From contig WKLE02002424.1 in NCBI GenBank assembly GCA_014885115.2, forward strand, positions 1-10,592: a DNA stretch of 10,592 nucleotides, given 5' to 3'. Positions 1 to 8,524 of this stretch are shown one piece after another. This DNA comes from Asterionellopsis glacialis. Its lineage: Eukaryota > Bacillariophyta > Plagiogrammaphyceae > Rhaphoneidales > Asterionellopsidaceae. The notes below the pieces were generated by a model that worked only from the letters and a program-made list of their open reading frames with translations, ran no database searches and was not told where the DNA came from. Both the position numbers and the translations under genes were made by a program. The first letter of the stretch is position 1. Each line of letters begins with the position of its first letter.

Positions 1-5
1 GTTCA

Positions 6-65
6 GGGTGACATATTTTTTTGTAGGGAGTGACATATTTTTTTTGGGAGGGTGACATAAATTGA
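6..65. repeat. 22-bp tandem repeat, three copies
   Basis: The octamer GTGACATA occurs at 8, 30 and 52, an exact 22-bp period, followed in the first two units by T-tracts. The units are otherwise imperfect. This small minisatellite could be the edge of an unrecognised repeat family that continues upstream. No coding frame explains it. Confidence 0.7.
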
Positions 66-90
66 TGCACAGGGGTGTGCATAATTTATG
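56..90. repeat. Inverted repeat (stem-loop)
   Basis: The arms at 56-71 and 76-90 are complementary, with one bulged base and a four-G loop (72-75). It overlaps the third unit of the 22-bp tandem repeat. It could form a cruciform or RNA hairpin; no function is assigned. Confidence 0.65.
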
Positions 91-108
91 TGCCCCCCTG
101 GCATAAGC

Positions 109-129
109 TATGCGCAATCTTTGCGCATA
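109..129. repeat. Perfect inverted repeat, 9-bp arms
   Basis: The arms TATGCGCAA (109-117) and TTGCGCATA (121-129) flank a 3-nt spacer TCT. An AATAAA hexamer follows at 130-135, so this could be the 3' end of a transcript coming from upstream, but nothing else supports that. Confidence 0.65.
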
Positions 130-157
130 AATAAAGCCAAGGAGTGTCCTGTGCAAG

Positions 158-173
158 GACCTAAATTTAGGTC
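158..173. repeat. 16-bp perfect palindrome
   Basis: GACCTAAATTTAGGTC is fully self-complementary. It is the third inverted structure within 120 bp, which suggests a mobile-element end or a regulatory site. It could also bind a dimeric protein; neither idea is tested by the sequence. Confidence 0.6.
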
Positions 174-323
174 AAACGGATGGACATAAAAAATGTCTCC
201 CACCATGAGTGAAAAATCATGGGGAGTGCCATACTTTTCCACTCAGATGTGCACACCACAGTACTACACCATGTTGTTCTTTTTGGATCCATGTCCGTGG
301 TACGTTTTTACGTACAATCCTAA

Positions 324-846
324 ACATTTTTTTCTTTTTTCTTTTTTAACCGCAACAACAACACAGAAAGAAACAACAGGAACAGCAGAAGCTTTGGTGA
401 TGACGGTTGGTTTCCTGCTGTTGATGCTGACTCAAATACCATTCTGATCAGCACACCAATAAGACAAGAAAGGTAAGTAAATGATGTGTGCACTACATGC
501 ACCATAGCATGCAGTGCACACATGGTAATTGTTCACAAAATATCATGTTCTGTTTTTGTTGTTGTTGGTTTTTATAGCGCGTGGGATTCTATGCCCTACA
601 GTACCAAAAATCTTACCACCTTATTTTGTCTTCTTTTGAAAATTTTTCAGGCAGCAGCCAAAGCCACAGCAACATGAAATGCAACCACAAGCAGCAGCCA
701 CAGCAACCAGGCAACTCCAACAGCAGCCAAAGCAAGGTGACCCATCAATAGGACAGATTCAATATCCACAGCAACACGATGCGACACTGGCAGCAGCCAC
801 AGCAAAGCAATGCAACTCACAAAGTTTCTCAATTTCAAGTCTCTGA
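324..846 (+). CDS. Gln-rich hypothetical protein, two-exon model (partial)
   Basis: I do not recognise this gene. The model joins an open stretch ending at 472 to one starting at 651. Exon 1 reads in the frame of position 471 and includes GDDGWFPAVDADSNTILIST. The split codon (471-472 plus 651) keeps the frame open into exon 2, which begins QQPKPQQHEMQPQ and ends at the TGA at 844-846. The product is rich in Gln, Ala, Asn and Ser, as low-complexity eukaryotic regulatory proteins often are. No convincing ATG lies upstream in this frame: TAA at 321 closes it just before a T-rich tract, so another intron or a missing 5' part is likely. Near 783 another frame becomes the Gln-rich one (RHWQQPQQSNATHK), open to the TGA at 884, which suggests a frameshift or alternative exon end. 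It could be a decayed gene. Confidence 0.35.
473..650 (+). other. Candidate spliceosomal intron, 178 bp
   Basis: The donor reads AAAG|GTAAGT and the acceptor is a pyrimidine tract ending TTTTTCAG|GCAGCAG. Both match eukaryotic consensus closely. The flanking open frames join without a shift, the last codon being split after its second base. The interior has stops in all three forward frames at various points. This is the best-formed intron in the window. Confidence 0.6.
484..523. repeat. Near-perfect 17-bp inverted repeat inside the intron
   Basis: The arms 484-500 and 507-523 pair over 17 positions with one A-C mismatch, leaving a 6-nt loop ACCATA. It begins 11 nt after the donor splice site, so in the pre-mRNA it would form a stable hairpin close to the U1 site. 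It might modulate splicing or be a small foldback element. Confidence 0.7.
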
Positions 847-1367
847 GGATAAGGCAGTTTCAAATTCACAACAATGCGTGGCTTGACTCAGGCAGCAGCT
901 CCAAGTCTCTGCACCACATACCACAAGTGTCATTTATGTGATACATCAAAAAATTCAAGATCACATCCAAACTGTTTTTTTCATCCAGTGTTCTGACCTA
1001 GAGTCCAAACTTTGGCCCTCTCTGTATTCTCCTACGCTAGGGGCTTACCAATTTTTGTTCCAATTTATGATCACTGTTGCGCATGGGGATGCCCTGGTAA
1101 CAACTGACTTAAATTTGGGCTAGGTGACCGGAAGTAATTTGTTTTGTTAGCCCTGCTACTTGTTACAACTTTACAAGTTAGAAAGTTTTCCATTCATACA
1201 TGGATTGAGACTTTTCAAATTAATTTTTGATTTGTTTCTTTGTGGCTAACAAACTAATTATTGTACTGAATTCTGGATAACTAGATCAGTTGTGGAATAG
1301 GTCTGCAAGTTGAGACATTATTGTCACCTTGTGCGGTTTTTTAAATACTGATTAACAAGGCATTGTA
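847..1367. other. Region without a supported gene
   Basis: One forward frame (that of 938) is open from 887 to the TAG at 1121-1123. It starts Gln-rich (RQQLQVSAPH) and then becomes featureless, so it may be the decayed tail of the Gln-rich gene. From 1124 to 1367 I see only AT-rich sequence. A TTTTTTAAATA stretch (about 1337-1347) lies roughly 20 bp before the ATG at 1368 and could be a TATA-like element, but the evidence is weak. Confidence 0.4.
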
Positions 1368-1992
1368 ATGGTTAAACGTGCAGAGAGTAGAGCCAAGCCT
1401 ACAGCCCGGAGGACAAGAGCACACGACCCACCAGAACGCATCCAAGGAATCTGGGATAGGATTGCTGCTCTCAAAGCTTGTGTCAAAATAGAACCTCCAA
1501 AACCTCCAACAAAGAAAACTCCAAAAAAAAGAAGCAAAAACAAAAAGCTAGTGGATCTCCCTTAACAGCATCACGGGCTGAACGTGTGGCTGAACGTGCT
1601 TTTCTACGCAGCCAGCAAGGGGACAATGCCAGTCAAAAGAAAAATCACAAGAAACCTGGCCTTCAAGAAAAATTCAAGAAGGCAACAAAAGGAAAGCTGA
1701 TGACAAAGAACACCCCAAATCTTCATCAGAAACTTTGGATGAGCCAAAATCAAATGAGGCCAAATCCAGTAATGTACAAGAAGAAGAGAGGATCCCTTCT
1801 GCCCCTGATGGAGTTGGCAGTGGTCCATCTGATCCATCTGCAAACAATGCAGATACAAATGTTAGAAGTGTTTTAGAAGACAAAGATATCACAAGACATC
1901 TGTGTATTGTACCCAAGACCAAAATTGAACGTACTGGTAAACTTGCAGGAAATTATGGGTTCTTTACAAGACCTCTACATGACTATGTCAAG

Positions 1993-2072
1993 GTACATCA
2001 TTTGACAGTATCTTCTCTTGTTAGGCATATTTCTTAAAGAACATTTCCTAAAAAACAATCTGAAAAATCAAG
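1993..2072 (+). other. Candidate 80-bp phase-0 intron
   Basis: The donor AAG|GTACAT follows the codons for HDYVK, and the acceptor TCAAG is at 2068-2072. Removing 80 bp joins the frame of 1735 directly to the frame of 2088, giving HDYVK|LPDRCLPTHDNF. Without splicing, the frame of 1735 ends at 2037 and the next domain is in another frame. The acceptor lacks a strong pyrimidine tract, so an ordinary frameshift is a fair alternative. Confidence 0.35.
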
Positions 2073-2737
2073 CTACCTGATAGATGTTTGCCGACCCATG
2101 ATAACTTCACCCATTTTTGTGAAACTGGAAGGAAGTACATAGCCTACAAAAATGCTGAAAAATTTAGAGAGAGGTTAGCTGAGTTCTTTGGCAAATGCTT
2201 TGATGATTCTGAAATCATTATAGAGTGCATCAAATTTGCATTAAATGTCTCTTCCATACTTTGTATTCATGAAGGTATCACACCTGGTAACTGGAATAAT
2301 GCTCATATAATTGGTGCATGTTTATTTTGCTCTACAAGAAACAATATATATCATTTGAATTTCATTGGAACATCAAGTCAAGCATTGGAACAATATTTTC
2401 CTAGAAATGCCCATAATTCATTATTATTTAATAAAAAAAAGAGTACGGATACTTGGAAGAATAATGGTTTGGGTCAGTTCATGCTGTCCTTACTTCAAGT
2501 ATTCTGTGCCAAATAAAATATCACTGGTGAAGCACCTTTGTCTCTTCAAGGTGCTCCTTTGCCAATATTTTCCCAAACAAGTATTGACTCTCACATAACA
2601 ATCCAGTTATATATCAGAAGTGGATTCAAGGAAAGAATACTAGATAAATATGAGGATCAAGATTTATACAAAAATGAAGGACAACCCAAAGAGCCAGATG
2701 ATATCATCAATGATAATATTCTCCACATTATTTACCA
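2073..2737 (+). pseudogene. GNAT-like acetyltransferase domain (within the disrupted gene)
   Basis: A single frame runs 2073-2516 and, after the TAA at 2514-2516, continues to the TGA at 2745-2747. A beta-strand-like segment (IYHLNFIGTS, from about 2349) precedes an insertion of about 30 residues. Then comes WKNNGLGQFMLSLLQ (from 2454), which matches the acetyl-CoA-binding motif A of the GNAT superfamily, (R/Q)-x-x-G-x-(G/A), with Lys in the first position. Further on, LYIRSGFKE (2607-2633) matches the usual GNAT helix-strand end LYxxxGF. Having both motifs in order and about 50 residues apart is what makes me call it GNAT. Substrate is unknown; a protein acetyltransferase would be the usual guess for a nuclear multidomain protein. 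With TAA between the motifs the domain cannot be made intact unless that codon is bypassed. Confidence 0.55.
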
Positions 2738-2902
2738 GATGATTTGACTAGGTGTGTTGCAGCCCTAGATAACATTGATGAGAACCAGAACATATCAGAT
2801 CACCTAAAGAAGATTCTTCAAGAACCATAAGATATACATTCAGACAACAGAATTGTTTCTGCAGTTGGCAAGACTCGATGTGTGATGCTTTATTTAATCA
2901 CA

Positions 2903-3076
2903 AAAGGGTAGAAAGATTTTCCAATGGTTCTTTTTGTATTAGATGACTGGCTGGACAAATATGATTTTGATGTGGAAGATGAAGATACCAAAGGGCAAAA
3001 AGATTTTTCAATGGTTCTTTTAGTATTAGATATCTGGTTGGACAAATATGTTTTTGAGGTGGAAGATGTAGAATTT
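2903..3076 (+). repeat. 87-bp in-frame tandem duplication (29 codons x 2)
   Basis: Copy 1 is 2903-2989 and copy 2 is 2990-3076; both start AAAGGG and keep a steady 87-bp offset. The encoded units read KDFPMVLFVLDDWLDKYDFD and KDFSMVLLVLDIWLDKYVFE, each followed by an acidic VED run. The copies have diverged at many bases. The TAG at 2909 in copy 1 aligns with CAA in copy 2, so the stop probably arose by a C-to-T change after the duplication. Confidence 0.8.
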
Positions 3077-3391
3077 ATCTATGGTTTAGAGGATGGAATC
3101 ATGAATACACGTCATCAAAATCCAATAATTGATATAGTTCTGGAGCAAGATCCAACAACTGCCCAAATACCATTAACAGTGCACAATTAGATTATGATGA
3201 TGATGTTTCTGTTGCTGTTGATGATGATAGTGCTAATTTCTGCTATTGTTGATGATGAAGACATATCAGATGATGAGCCAAACAAAAAGGTCAAAACAAA
3301 AGCAAGAGAAAACTACAAGATCACCTAGGACATCATCAACAAAATATGGTAGAGAGGCTACTTGCGGTTCCTGTTTGACAACAGAGGATAG

Positions 3392-3411
3392 TATAAGCAG
3401 AGACCTGTTAT
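3392..3411 (+). repeat. Target-site duplication, left copy (20 bp)
   Basis: TATAAGCAGAGACCTGTTAT is identical to 9468-9487. The bases outside differ: G at 3391 versus A at 9467, and A at 3412 versus G at 9488. The exact match therefore spans 20 bp. It lies in the frame of the host gene and encodes ISRDLL between the first and second Cys pairs of the zinc finger. Confidence 0.9.
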
Positions 3412-3511
3412 ACTCTTTCACAAACATGAGAAAGAGGATCCAGTACAACTGTACTTACCCTAAATCCACTATACTTATACAACAGTATACGCCACTATAC
3501 TCAAGACGATT
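3412..3511 (+). other. Retrotransposon 5' leader
   Basis: This 100-bp stretch separates the left target-site duplication from the ORF1 ATG at 3512. It contains two copies of CCACTATACT (3466-3475 and 3492-3501). A LINE of this kind would need an internal promoter here, but no recognised promoter motif is visible. Confidence 0.45.
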
Positions 3512-5535
3512 ATGCTTGTTGGCACAGGAACAGGAGGTGGTGGCCGTGGAGAATGTTCTTGTGTGAAATCAACAGCGAGATCCAACCAGCAAGACAATGA
3601 TGGCGATAATCCCACGCCTGCGACAGGGAAGTCAGGACAACCAAAGTCTCATCAGGAATCCAATGAGTGGTCATTAATAGGTAAAAACAACAAGATCATC
3701 CAAAACTTTGGAACAGAGAAATCAACCAGGTACAAACTCCGTATTCAGATTCACATGTATCTACCAGCATACAAAAAGCAAACGAATTTCGTTAATGTCA
3801 GCACCATCAGAAAATATTCTGCATTGGACTCTTCTATGAATATTTTAAAATGGGAGGAAGAAGAAAAGAAGACGACGTCCAAAACAAATCCGACTGACAA
3901 AAAGTCCCTTTCAGACTGGATCACGGGCACCACTGCCTCGACTGATTGTAATAATAAACAAACCCTAAAGTTTTTTATGTACATCAAGACATCGATCATG
4001 TACTCAGATCTACGTAAGATCATTAAACCCTGGTTGGATGCGCATCGCCATCACATGTTTGCCACCAAACTGTCAACCACAAATAACCGTCTTTTAGCAT
4101 GAGTGAAAGACAGCCATCCGGACTGGACAAGACTTGATGATCTTCAGGCAAAACTACAGGAATTAATTGTTAGAAACTCTGACAAATACATTAGCTGCAA
4201 ACTCTATCTACGTCCTTCAAGAACTTGCATTGGAAAAGGACCGAACTCATTATTTATCTGGGCCATAGGCATTACATGCAGCCTCAGCAATGTCCAGGGT
4301 TACACTCAAGCCATACTCAAAGGTTTATCAAATCCTGATCAAGTACCAGATAGCTTAAAACATGTCCAAATCATACCATTCAATCTGATTCCTGGTATCG
4401 TCTTGAATACGGAGCTCATCAAACTTGCTCGAGACAACGATAACCTCATGACACAGCTTAGAAAAAAGTCAATAATTGGTTTTGCAGATATCACGACACC
4501 CCATCCAATCAAAGAAATGGAAGAATATGCTGAAACGCAAGCAACGTACACCTTGCAGGAATATCTCTTATCACAAAAAACACAAAGTTCACAGAAACTA
4601 TTTCACTTGGTTGAAAGTAGAGGGAAAAACGGTTATTTAGTTATTTACAAGGAACAGTTACAAGCAACAATTGAGGAATTCTTTCACAACTTTCAGAACA
4701 CTATTGAAAATACATTTCAACAAGAATTTGTCAACAGTGACTTTAACGCAAAAAAAAACAATCTTACAGACAATAACACAGCAATCTCAACATTCAAAAT
4801 CATCTAGAAGAAATCGATCTTACAGACGATAACTCAGAAATCTCAACATTCAGCACCACTGAATCATACTATTAGAGCATCAAGTCACATGGAGTGTCCT
4901 TCACTCTTGATACAAAGGCAACAAACTCAACAACATCCAGTACTCAATCAGGCACTTATACCCCACGCAAACGTGTTCAGTCCATCCCATTGGGATATGG
5001 AGATGATGTGACGTCTCTAGGTTCATCGTCAGCTCCATTGAGAAATGCCTGGGAAAAACCCTCTGAATGTAGGCCTCACAAATAGACGATGGTGCATCCA
5101 TTGTAAACTCTGAAATCTGAAGTTCAGGGATGGTTTGATGAATTGAAACAAGAATCCAAGACTGAATGGGAACAAAGTCTCCAAAAATTCAATACCTTAA
5201 ATGACAAACTAGCAGAAGTCACTGAGAGTAATGCCAAATTACAACAAACTCTAGAGGTAAATAAAAACAACCACAAACAAGCTTTAGAAGACAAACGTTC
5301 AATCTTTGAAGACCACATTAAAAGTAACCTTAATGAATTTGTAAATCAGACAGTGACTCAACAATTTCAACTACAACAAGCACAGCTTCCTAACTCTCCA
5401 CTTTGTAAACAACAAAAAACTAACCCATCACATGAGAACACTAGCAGTCCCGACAGCGCTCGTATTCAAGAAATCCCAAAATGTCACCTAGGAGCCCCTG
5501 ACGTACCATGGGGATGCCACTCTAGTCCATCCTAA
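3512..5535 (+). pseudogene. Retrotransposon ORF1 (gag-like, coiled-coil), broken
   Basis: ORF1 starts at ATG 3512 with a Gly-rich N-terminus (MLVGTGTGGGGRGE). The frame runs to 4807 with one TGA at 4100-4102, just before VKDSHPDWTRLDDLQAKL. It then shifts to the frame of 4816, with stops at 4873, 5083 and 5104, and ends at TAA 5533-5535. The middle (about 4103-4740) resembles, as I recall, the ORF1 of diatom non-LTR elements, with charged helical stretches such as LIKLARDNDNLMTQLRKK. The segment 5110-5380 is a clear heptad-type coiled coil (SLQKFNTLNDKLAEVTESNA, then LQQTLEV). ORF1 proteins of LINEs bind RNA as oligomers, and a coiled coil is consistent with that. I see no CCHC knuckle or RRM. 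The full reading is about 670 codons. Confidence 0.65.
4761..4852 (+). repeat. 36-bp imperfect direct repeat, 56-bp period, at an ORF1 frame change
   Basis: Copies at 4761-4796 and 4817-4852 match at 33 of 36 positions. They encode LTDNNTAISTF and LTDDNSEISTF in two different frames, because 56 is not a multiple of three. The first frame ends at TAG 4805-4807 and the second carries on the ORF1 reading, so the duplication itself probably caused the frame break. Confidence 0.75.
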
Positions 5536-5659
5536 AGAAAAATCTCGAGATCACAACACAATCACACAAAGAATCAATCATACCAAATTCATGCATCATC
5601 TCAACACACATCAAGATACAACATATTCACATCCTCACAAAGAACATAACTCAACATCA

Positions 5660-6739
5660 ATGCGACTTTTCTTCATCAACACAAATGGAATATTCAACAG
5701 CCCAACAAAATTATTGGACATATTTATAACGGCAAAGGCACTTGAGGCCAGAGTAATAGGAATTGCTGAAACAATTGTAAATTGGAAAAAGGAATACCAA
5801 AAAACAAATTCTCACATACCTTAAAAACAATATGCAAACAGTTTGCAAATTTCCTCAACTGGACAACCTCTAAGACACAATACTCAACATCCCAAATACC
5901 AACAACATCGCATATACAACATGGAGGCACAACAACTACTGCAGATGTAAAATGGGTAGGTCGCAACATAGATTCAGGAAATGATACTCGACTGGGACGC
6001 TGGTCATAGCAAACAATGCGTGGCGATACCATTCTAACCATAATCACAGTCTACAGAGTATGCCAAGACAAAGGACTGAGTGGTGATTTGACAGCTAATG
6101 CACAACAATTGGCACCACTATTGGATACCACATCAACACCGGATCCACAAAATCAAGTATTGGAAGATCTAAAAACATTCTTTACTCACGGATGTCATAA
6201 AAGGCAAAGCTGTAATCATATTGATGGATGCAAACAATGAGGAATGCATCTCTCCCAACTCAAAATTACGTAGAACAATGGACAGCCTACAGATGACTAA
6301 TCTCCATCATCTGCTTCATGGGGAAGGATGCCCAAAGACATATATCAGAGGCACTCAACAAATAGATCACATCTACCAATGTCCCAAGGTGGCAACAAAT
6401 AAGATCAATGCAGGAATTCTTCCATTCAACAAGGGCATCGATACAGATCATAGAGGTCTCTATGTTGATGTCAAAGTTAACAACATCTTTAGAAGCTCAA
6501 CAACAGAATTAAAAAATATACCTCCAAGAAAACTGTCATCAAAGAATCAGAAACATGCAGAAGCCCTTAGAGATACTGTACAAAAAGGATGCACTAATCA
6601 AAAAATTCGCTGTAAACTGCTGACACTATTGAAGATACCTACGCATTGCTGGGATAAGATTGACAAAAAATTCACCGACATTGTCCTTGTAGCAGAAAAT
6701 AAAGTGTCCCAAAAGCCATATGGGTACCCCCTATCTTAA
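5660..6739 (+). pseudogene. Retrotransposon ORF2: EEP (APE-like) endonuclease part, broken
   Basis: This domain would nick target DNA for target-primed reverse transcription. It starts at ATG 5660 (MRLFFINTNGIFNSP), matching the strand and Asn that open EEP domains. Later motifs are the metal-binding Glu in GIAET (codon 5768), HGGT (5920), GRW (5995-6003), YRVC in the ILTIITVY strand, the D-x-N of MDANN (D 6227, N 6233), QIDHIY (D 6365) and the terminal TDH (6443-6451), where SDH is usual. All expected catalytic landmarks are visible. The reading shifts frame at about 5782-5824 and again near 6180. TAG at 6007 follows GRWS and TAA lies at 6737. After 6490 comes a basic linker. An upstream reading from 5492 is open in the same frame, so the true start could be earlier. 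Confidence 0.8.
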
Positions 6740-8524
6740 AAACTGATTCAGGCGGGCCAAATCTTAGGCTACTGGAATATGAGGTTATCCAATTCACTAC
6801 TGCATTCTGTTAATCTTCAAACAACCATTCAACATCTAGAGGATGAACTTGACATATCACAGGATATTCAAAGTACTCAACAAATCAAATCCTCTATTTT
6901 GCAGTCCAAGTCTAAGCTCAAGTCTATTCAAAAAGAGGCATCAAAACTTAGAGAAGAGTGGCTAAGGGAAAAAGCTATCAATGCAGCTCAAGACCACAAT
7001 ATTAGTGTAGCTCAAGCGGTCTCGAATATTGCAGCAAGTGAATCTAGCAAACGAATATATCAACATATAGCCAGAGACTTATCGGACAAGCAGCGTAGCT
7101 CTGTCTACTTTATTGAAGTCCCAGTGGATAACAAACCACTGAAACAAAGTGAAGTCTGGAAGGAAGTCAGAGAAGCTGACGTGATCCACTCTCACCTAAT
7201 TCAACATTCTGAAGACCATTACAGGCTTGCACAGAATACCCATTTTGGAAAAACAGACAGAGGCTTCCATTTAGGATTTACAGGCACCAGTCATGTGGCA
7301 CATGATATCCTCCAAGGTAGATACAACTACAAACTGGAAGAGTTACACAAAGAAGCAAGAAGGTTCATTCAGAACTTACAACAACGAGAGTGCCCTATCA
7401 TGAACATGATGATTACAGAATCAGAAGTCTATCACTTATACACAAAATGGAATGAACACACGTCTAGGTGGCCTTCCCAATTCAATCTAGGCCTATACAA
7501 AGCACTAATCCAAAATTCACAAATCCTATCCATTTTGACCATGCTGATGAATTTGCCATTAAAGTATGGGATGCCTCTACATAGATGGGAACACTCAACT
7601 ATGTGCATAATAGAGAAAGACATAGGATCACCAAAGCTCCATTGACTCCAACTTATTCATCTCTTTGAGGCAGATATGAACGGCATTGCTAAGATCATTT
7701 GGGCCCAAGGATTCATATATCACTGCCAGGATCATAATCTACTTCATCAGAGTCAACATGGTGGGCTCCCAGGCTTTGAAACACAATACGTATTAATAAA
7801 GTTCAGAATGACAATTGACTCAGCCAACATTATGAGACAGAACCTAGCTATCAATAATAATGATGCAGAAGCATCATTCCCGCAGTCAAAGGAATCTTGC
7901 ATTTATCCAAAGGAATGCCAATCAATGCCATCAAACTTCAAAACACCATACTCTTAAACATGAAATATTCCGTATGAACAGCACATGGCACATCCGAAGA
8001 CTCGTGGACAAACTCAGAAGTTGATCCTTAATTTGGACTGGGGCAAGGTGGTGGATGGTCTTTGCCAGGTTGAGCAAGCTTAAGCTCCGACATGATCATG
8101 ACTCATGAACAAATAGCACCACAAGGTATGACAATTCAATCTGTGACAGGATCCGATGACTCCACGTGGAGAACAATCGATGCCTATGTAGACGACGCTA
8201 ATAAGAGAGTCAATGATGGAGATAGATGGTATACTCTACTCCATTTTACTGGATCAATTAGAAGGATCATAAAAACAATGGGAAAGAATTCTTCAGATCA
8301 CAGGGGGCAACCTAAATCTAAACAATTGCTTCTGTTCCCTTCTTACATGGGCATGGGATGGCAAGCATCCTACTCCTAGGTCTATTTTTGAAACACCTGG
8401 AGACATTGAGATCACAAACAGCTCTACAGGGATACAATTTACAATTACACGTTTGAATCCGGAACAAGCATTCAAACTACTTGGAGTATGGGTACAACTT
8501 AATGGAAAAATGACCACACATTAA
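6740..8524 (+). pseudogene. Retrotransposon ORF2: reverse transcriptase part, broken
   Basis: A helical linker (about 6779-7130; KLKSIQKEASKLREEWLRE) leads into the RT. The frame of 6740 stays open to 7642 and, past the TGA at 7643, to about 7880. Recognisable blocks are SQFNLGLYKAL (about 7480), LKYGMPLHRWE and MCIIEKDIGSPKLH (to 7642), LIHLFEADMN (7652-7681) and motif A NDAEASF (Asp at 7862). The reading then moves to the frame of 7921 (GMPINAIKLQNTI, TAHGTSEDSW, GLGQGGGWSLPG, stops at 7975, 8029 and 8071) and reaches the catalytic motif AYVDDA (YVDD at 8185-8196). A further shift gives 8309-8524 (WAWDGKHPTPRSIFETPGD, LLGVWVQLNGKM). Many stops sit where CGA or TGG codons would be expected. 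Palm motifs are present, but the protein cannot be made as it stands. Confidence 0.82.

Larger units (their letters stand above)
1368..3411 (+). pseudogene. 5' part of GNAT / PHD-like / Ulp1-like multidomain gene, disrupted
   Basis: The gene appears to start at ATG 1368 (MVKRAESRAKPTARR). The basic, Lys/Pro-rich N-terminus passes through three frames: that of 1368 to about 1540, that of 1478 to about 1630, and that of 1735 to 1992. The changes fall near A-rich runs such as 1519-1550, as expected for indels. The middle is Ser/Glu/Lys-rich and looks disordered. A GNAT-like domain follows (about 2073-2740), then PDDLTRCVAALDNIDENQN in another frame from about 2735. In-frame stops lie at 2514, 2828, 2909 and 3188. 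An acidic Asp-rich stretch (about 3185-3280) switches frame twice. The last part (SPRTSSTKYGREATCGSC) enters a zinc finger that is cut at 3411 by the retrotransposon and resumes at 9488. Some apparent breaks may be introns, but the in-frame stops argue for decay. Confidence 0.6.

Noticed and set aside
193..447. 84-codon open frame beginning MSPTMSEKSWG
   Set aside because: It has no recognisable motif, and its second half overlaps a more protein-like reading in another frame that joins across the intron at 473-650.
320..523. Minus-strand open frames here and elsewhere (for example 1604-1922, 5724-6047, 9020-9277, 9419-9780)
   Set aside because: They are rich in Leu/Phe/Ser from antisense of Gln/Lys-rich or AT-rich sequence and lie opposite supported plus-strand reading.
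873..932. WLDSGSSS reading that resembles a retroviral-type aspartic protease (D-S/T-G)
   Set aside because: The frame is short, lacks a second protease motif, and there is no LTR element around it. A Gln-rich reading in another frame fits the context better.
1993..2024. Alternative intron ending at the pyrimidine-rich TCTTCTCTTGTTAG
   Set aside because: The acceptor looks good, but the intron would be 32 nt, too short for normal splicing, and the reading after it soon stops.
3190..3265. GATGAT-rich stretch as a microsatellite
   Set aside because: The repeats are irregular and encode an acidic Asp/Glu run in alternating frames, so it is better explained as a coding low-complexity region.
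8309..8379. Programmed frameshift in the RT overlap
   Set aside because: There are many other stops and frame changes in the same ORF and no slippery site with a clear downstream structure, so random indels are the simpler reading.
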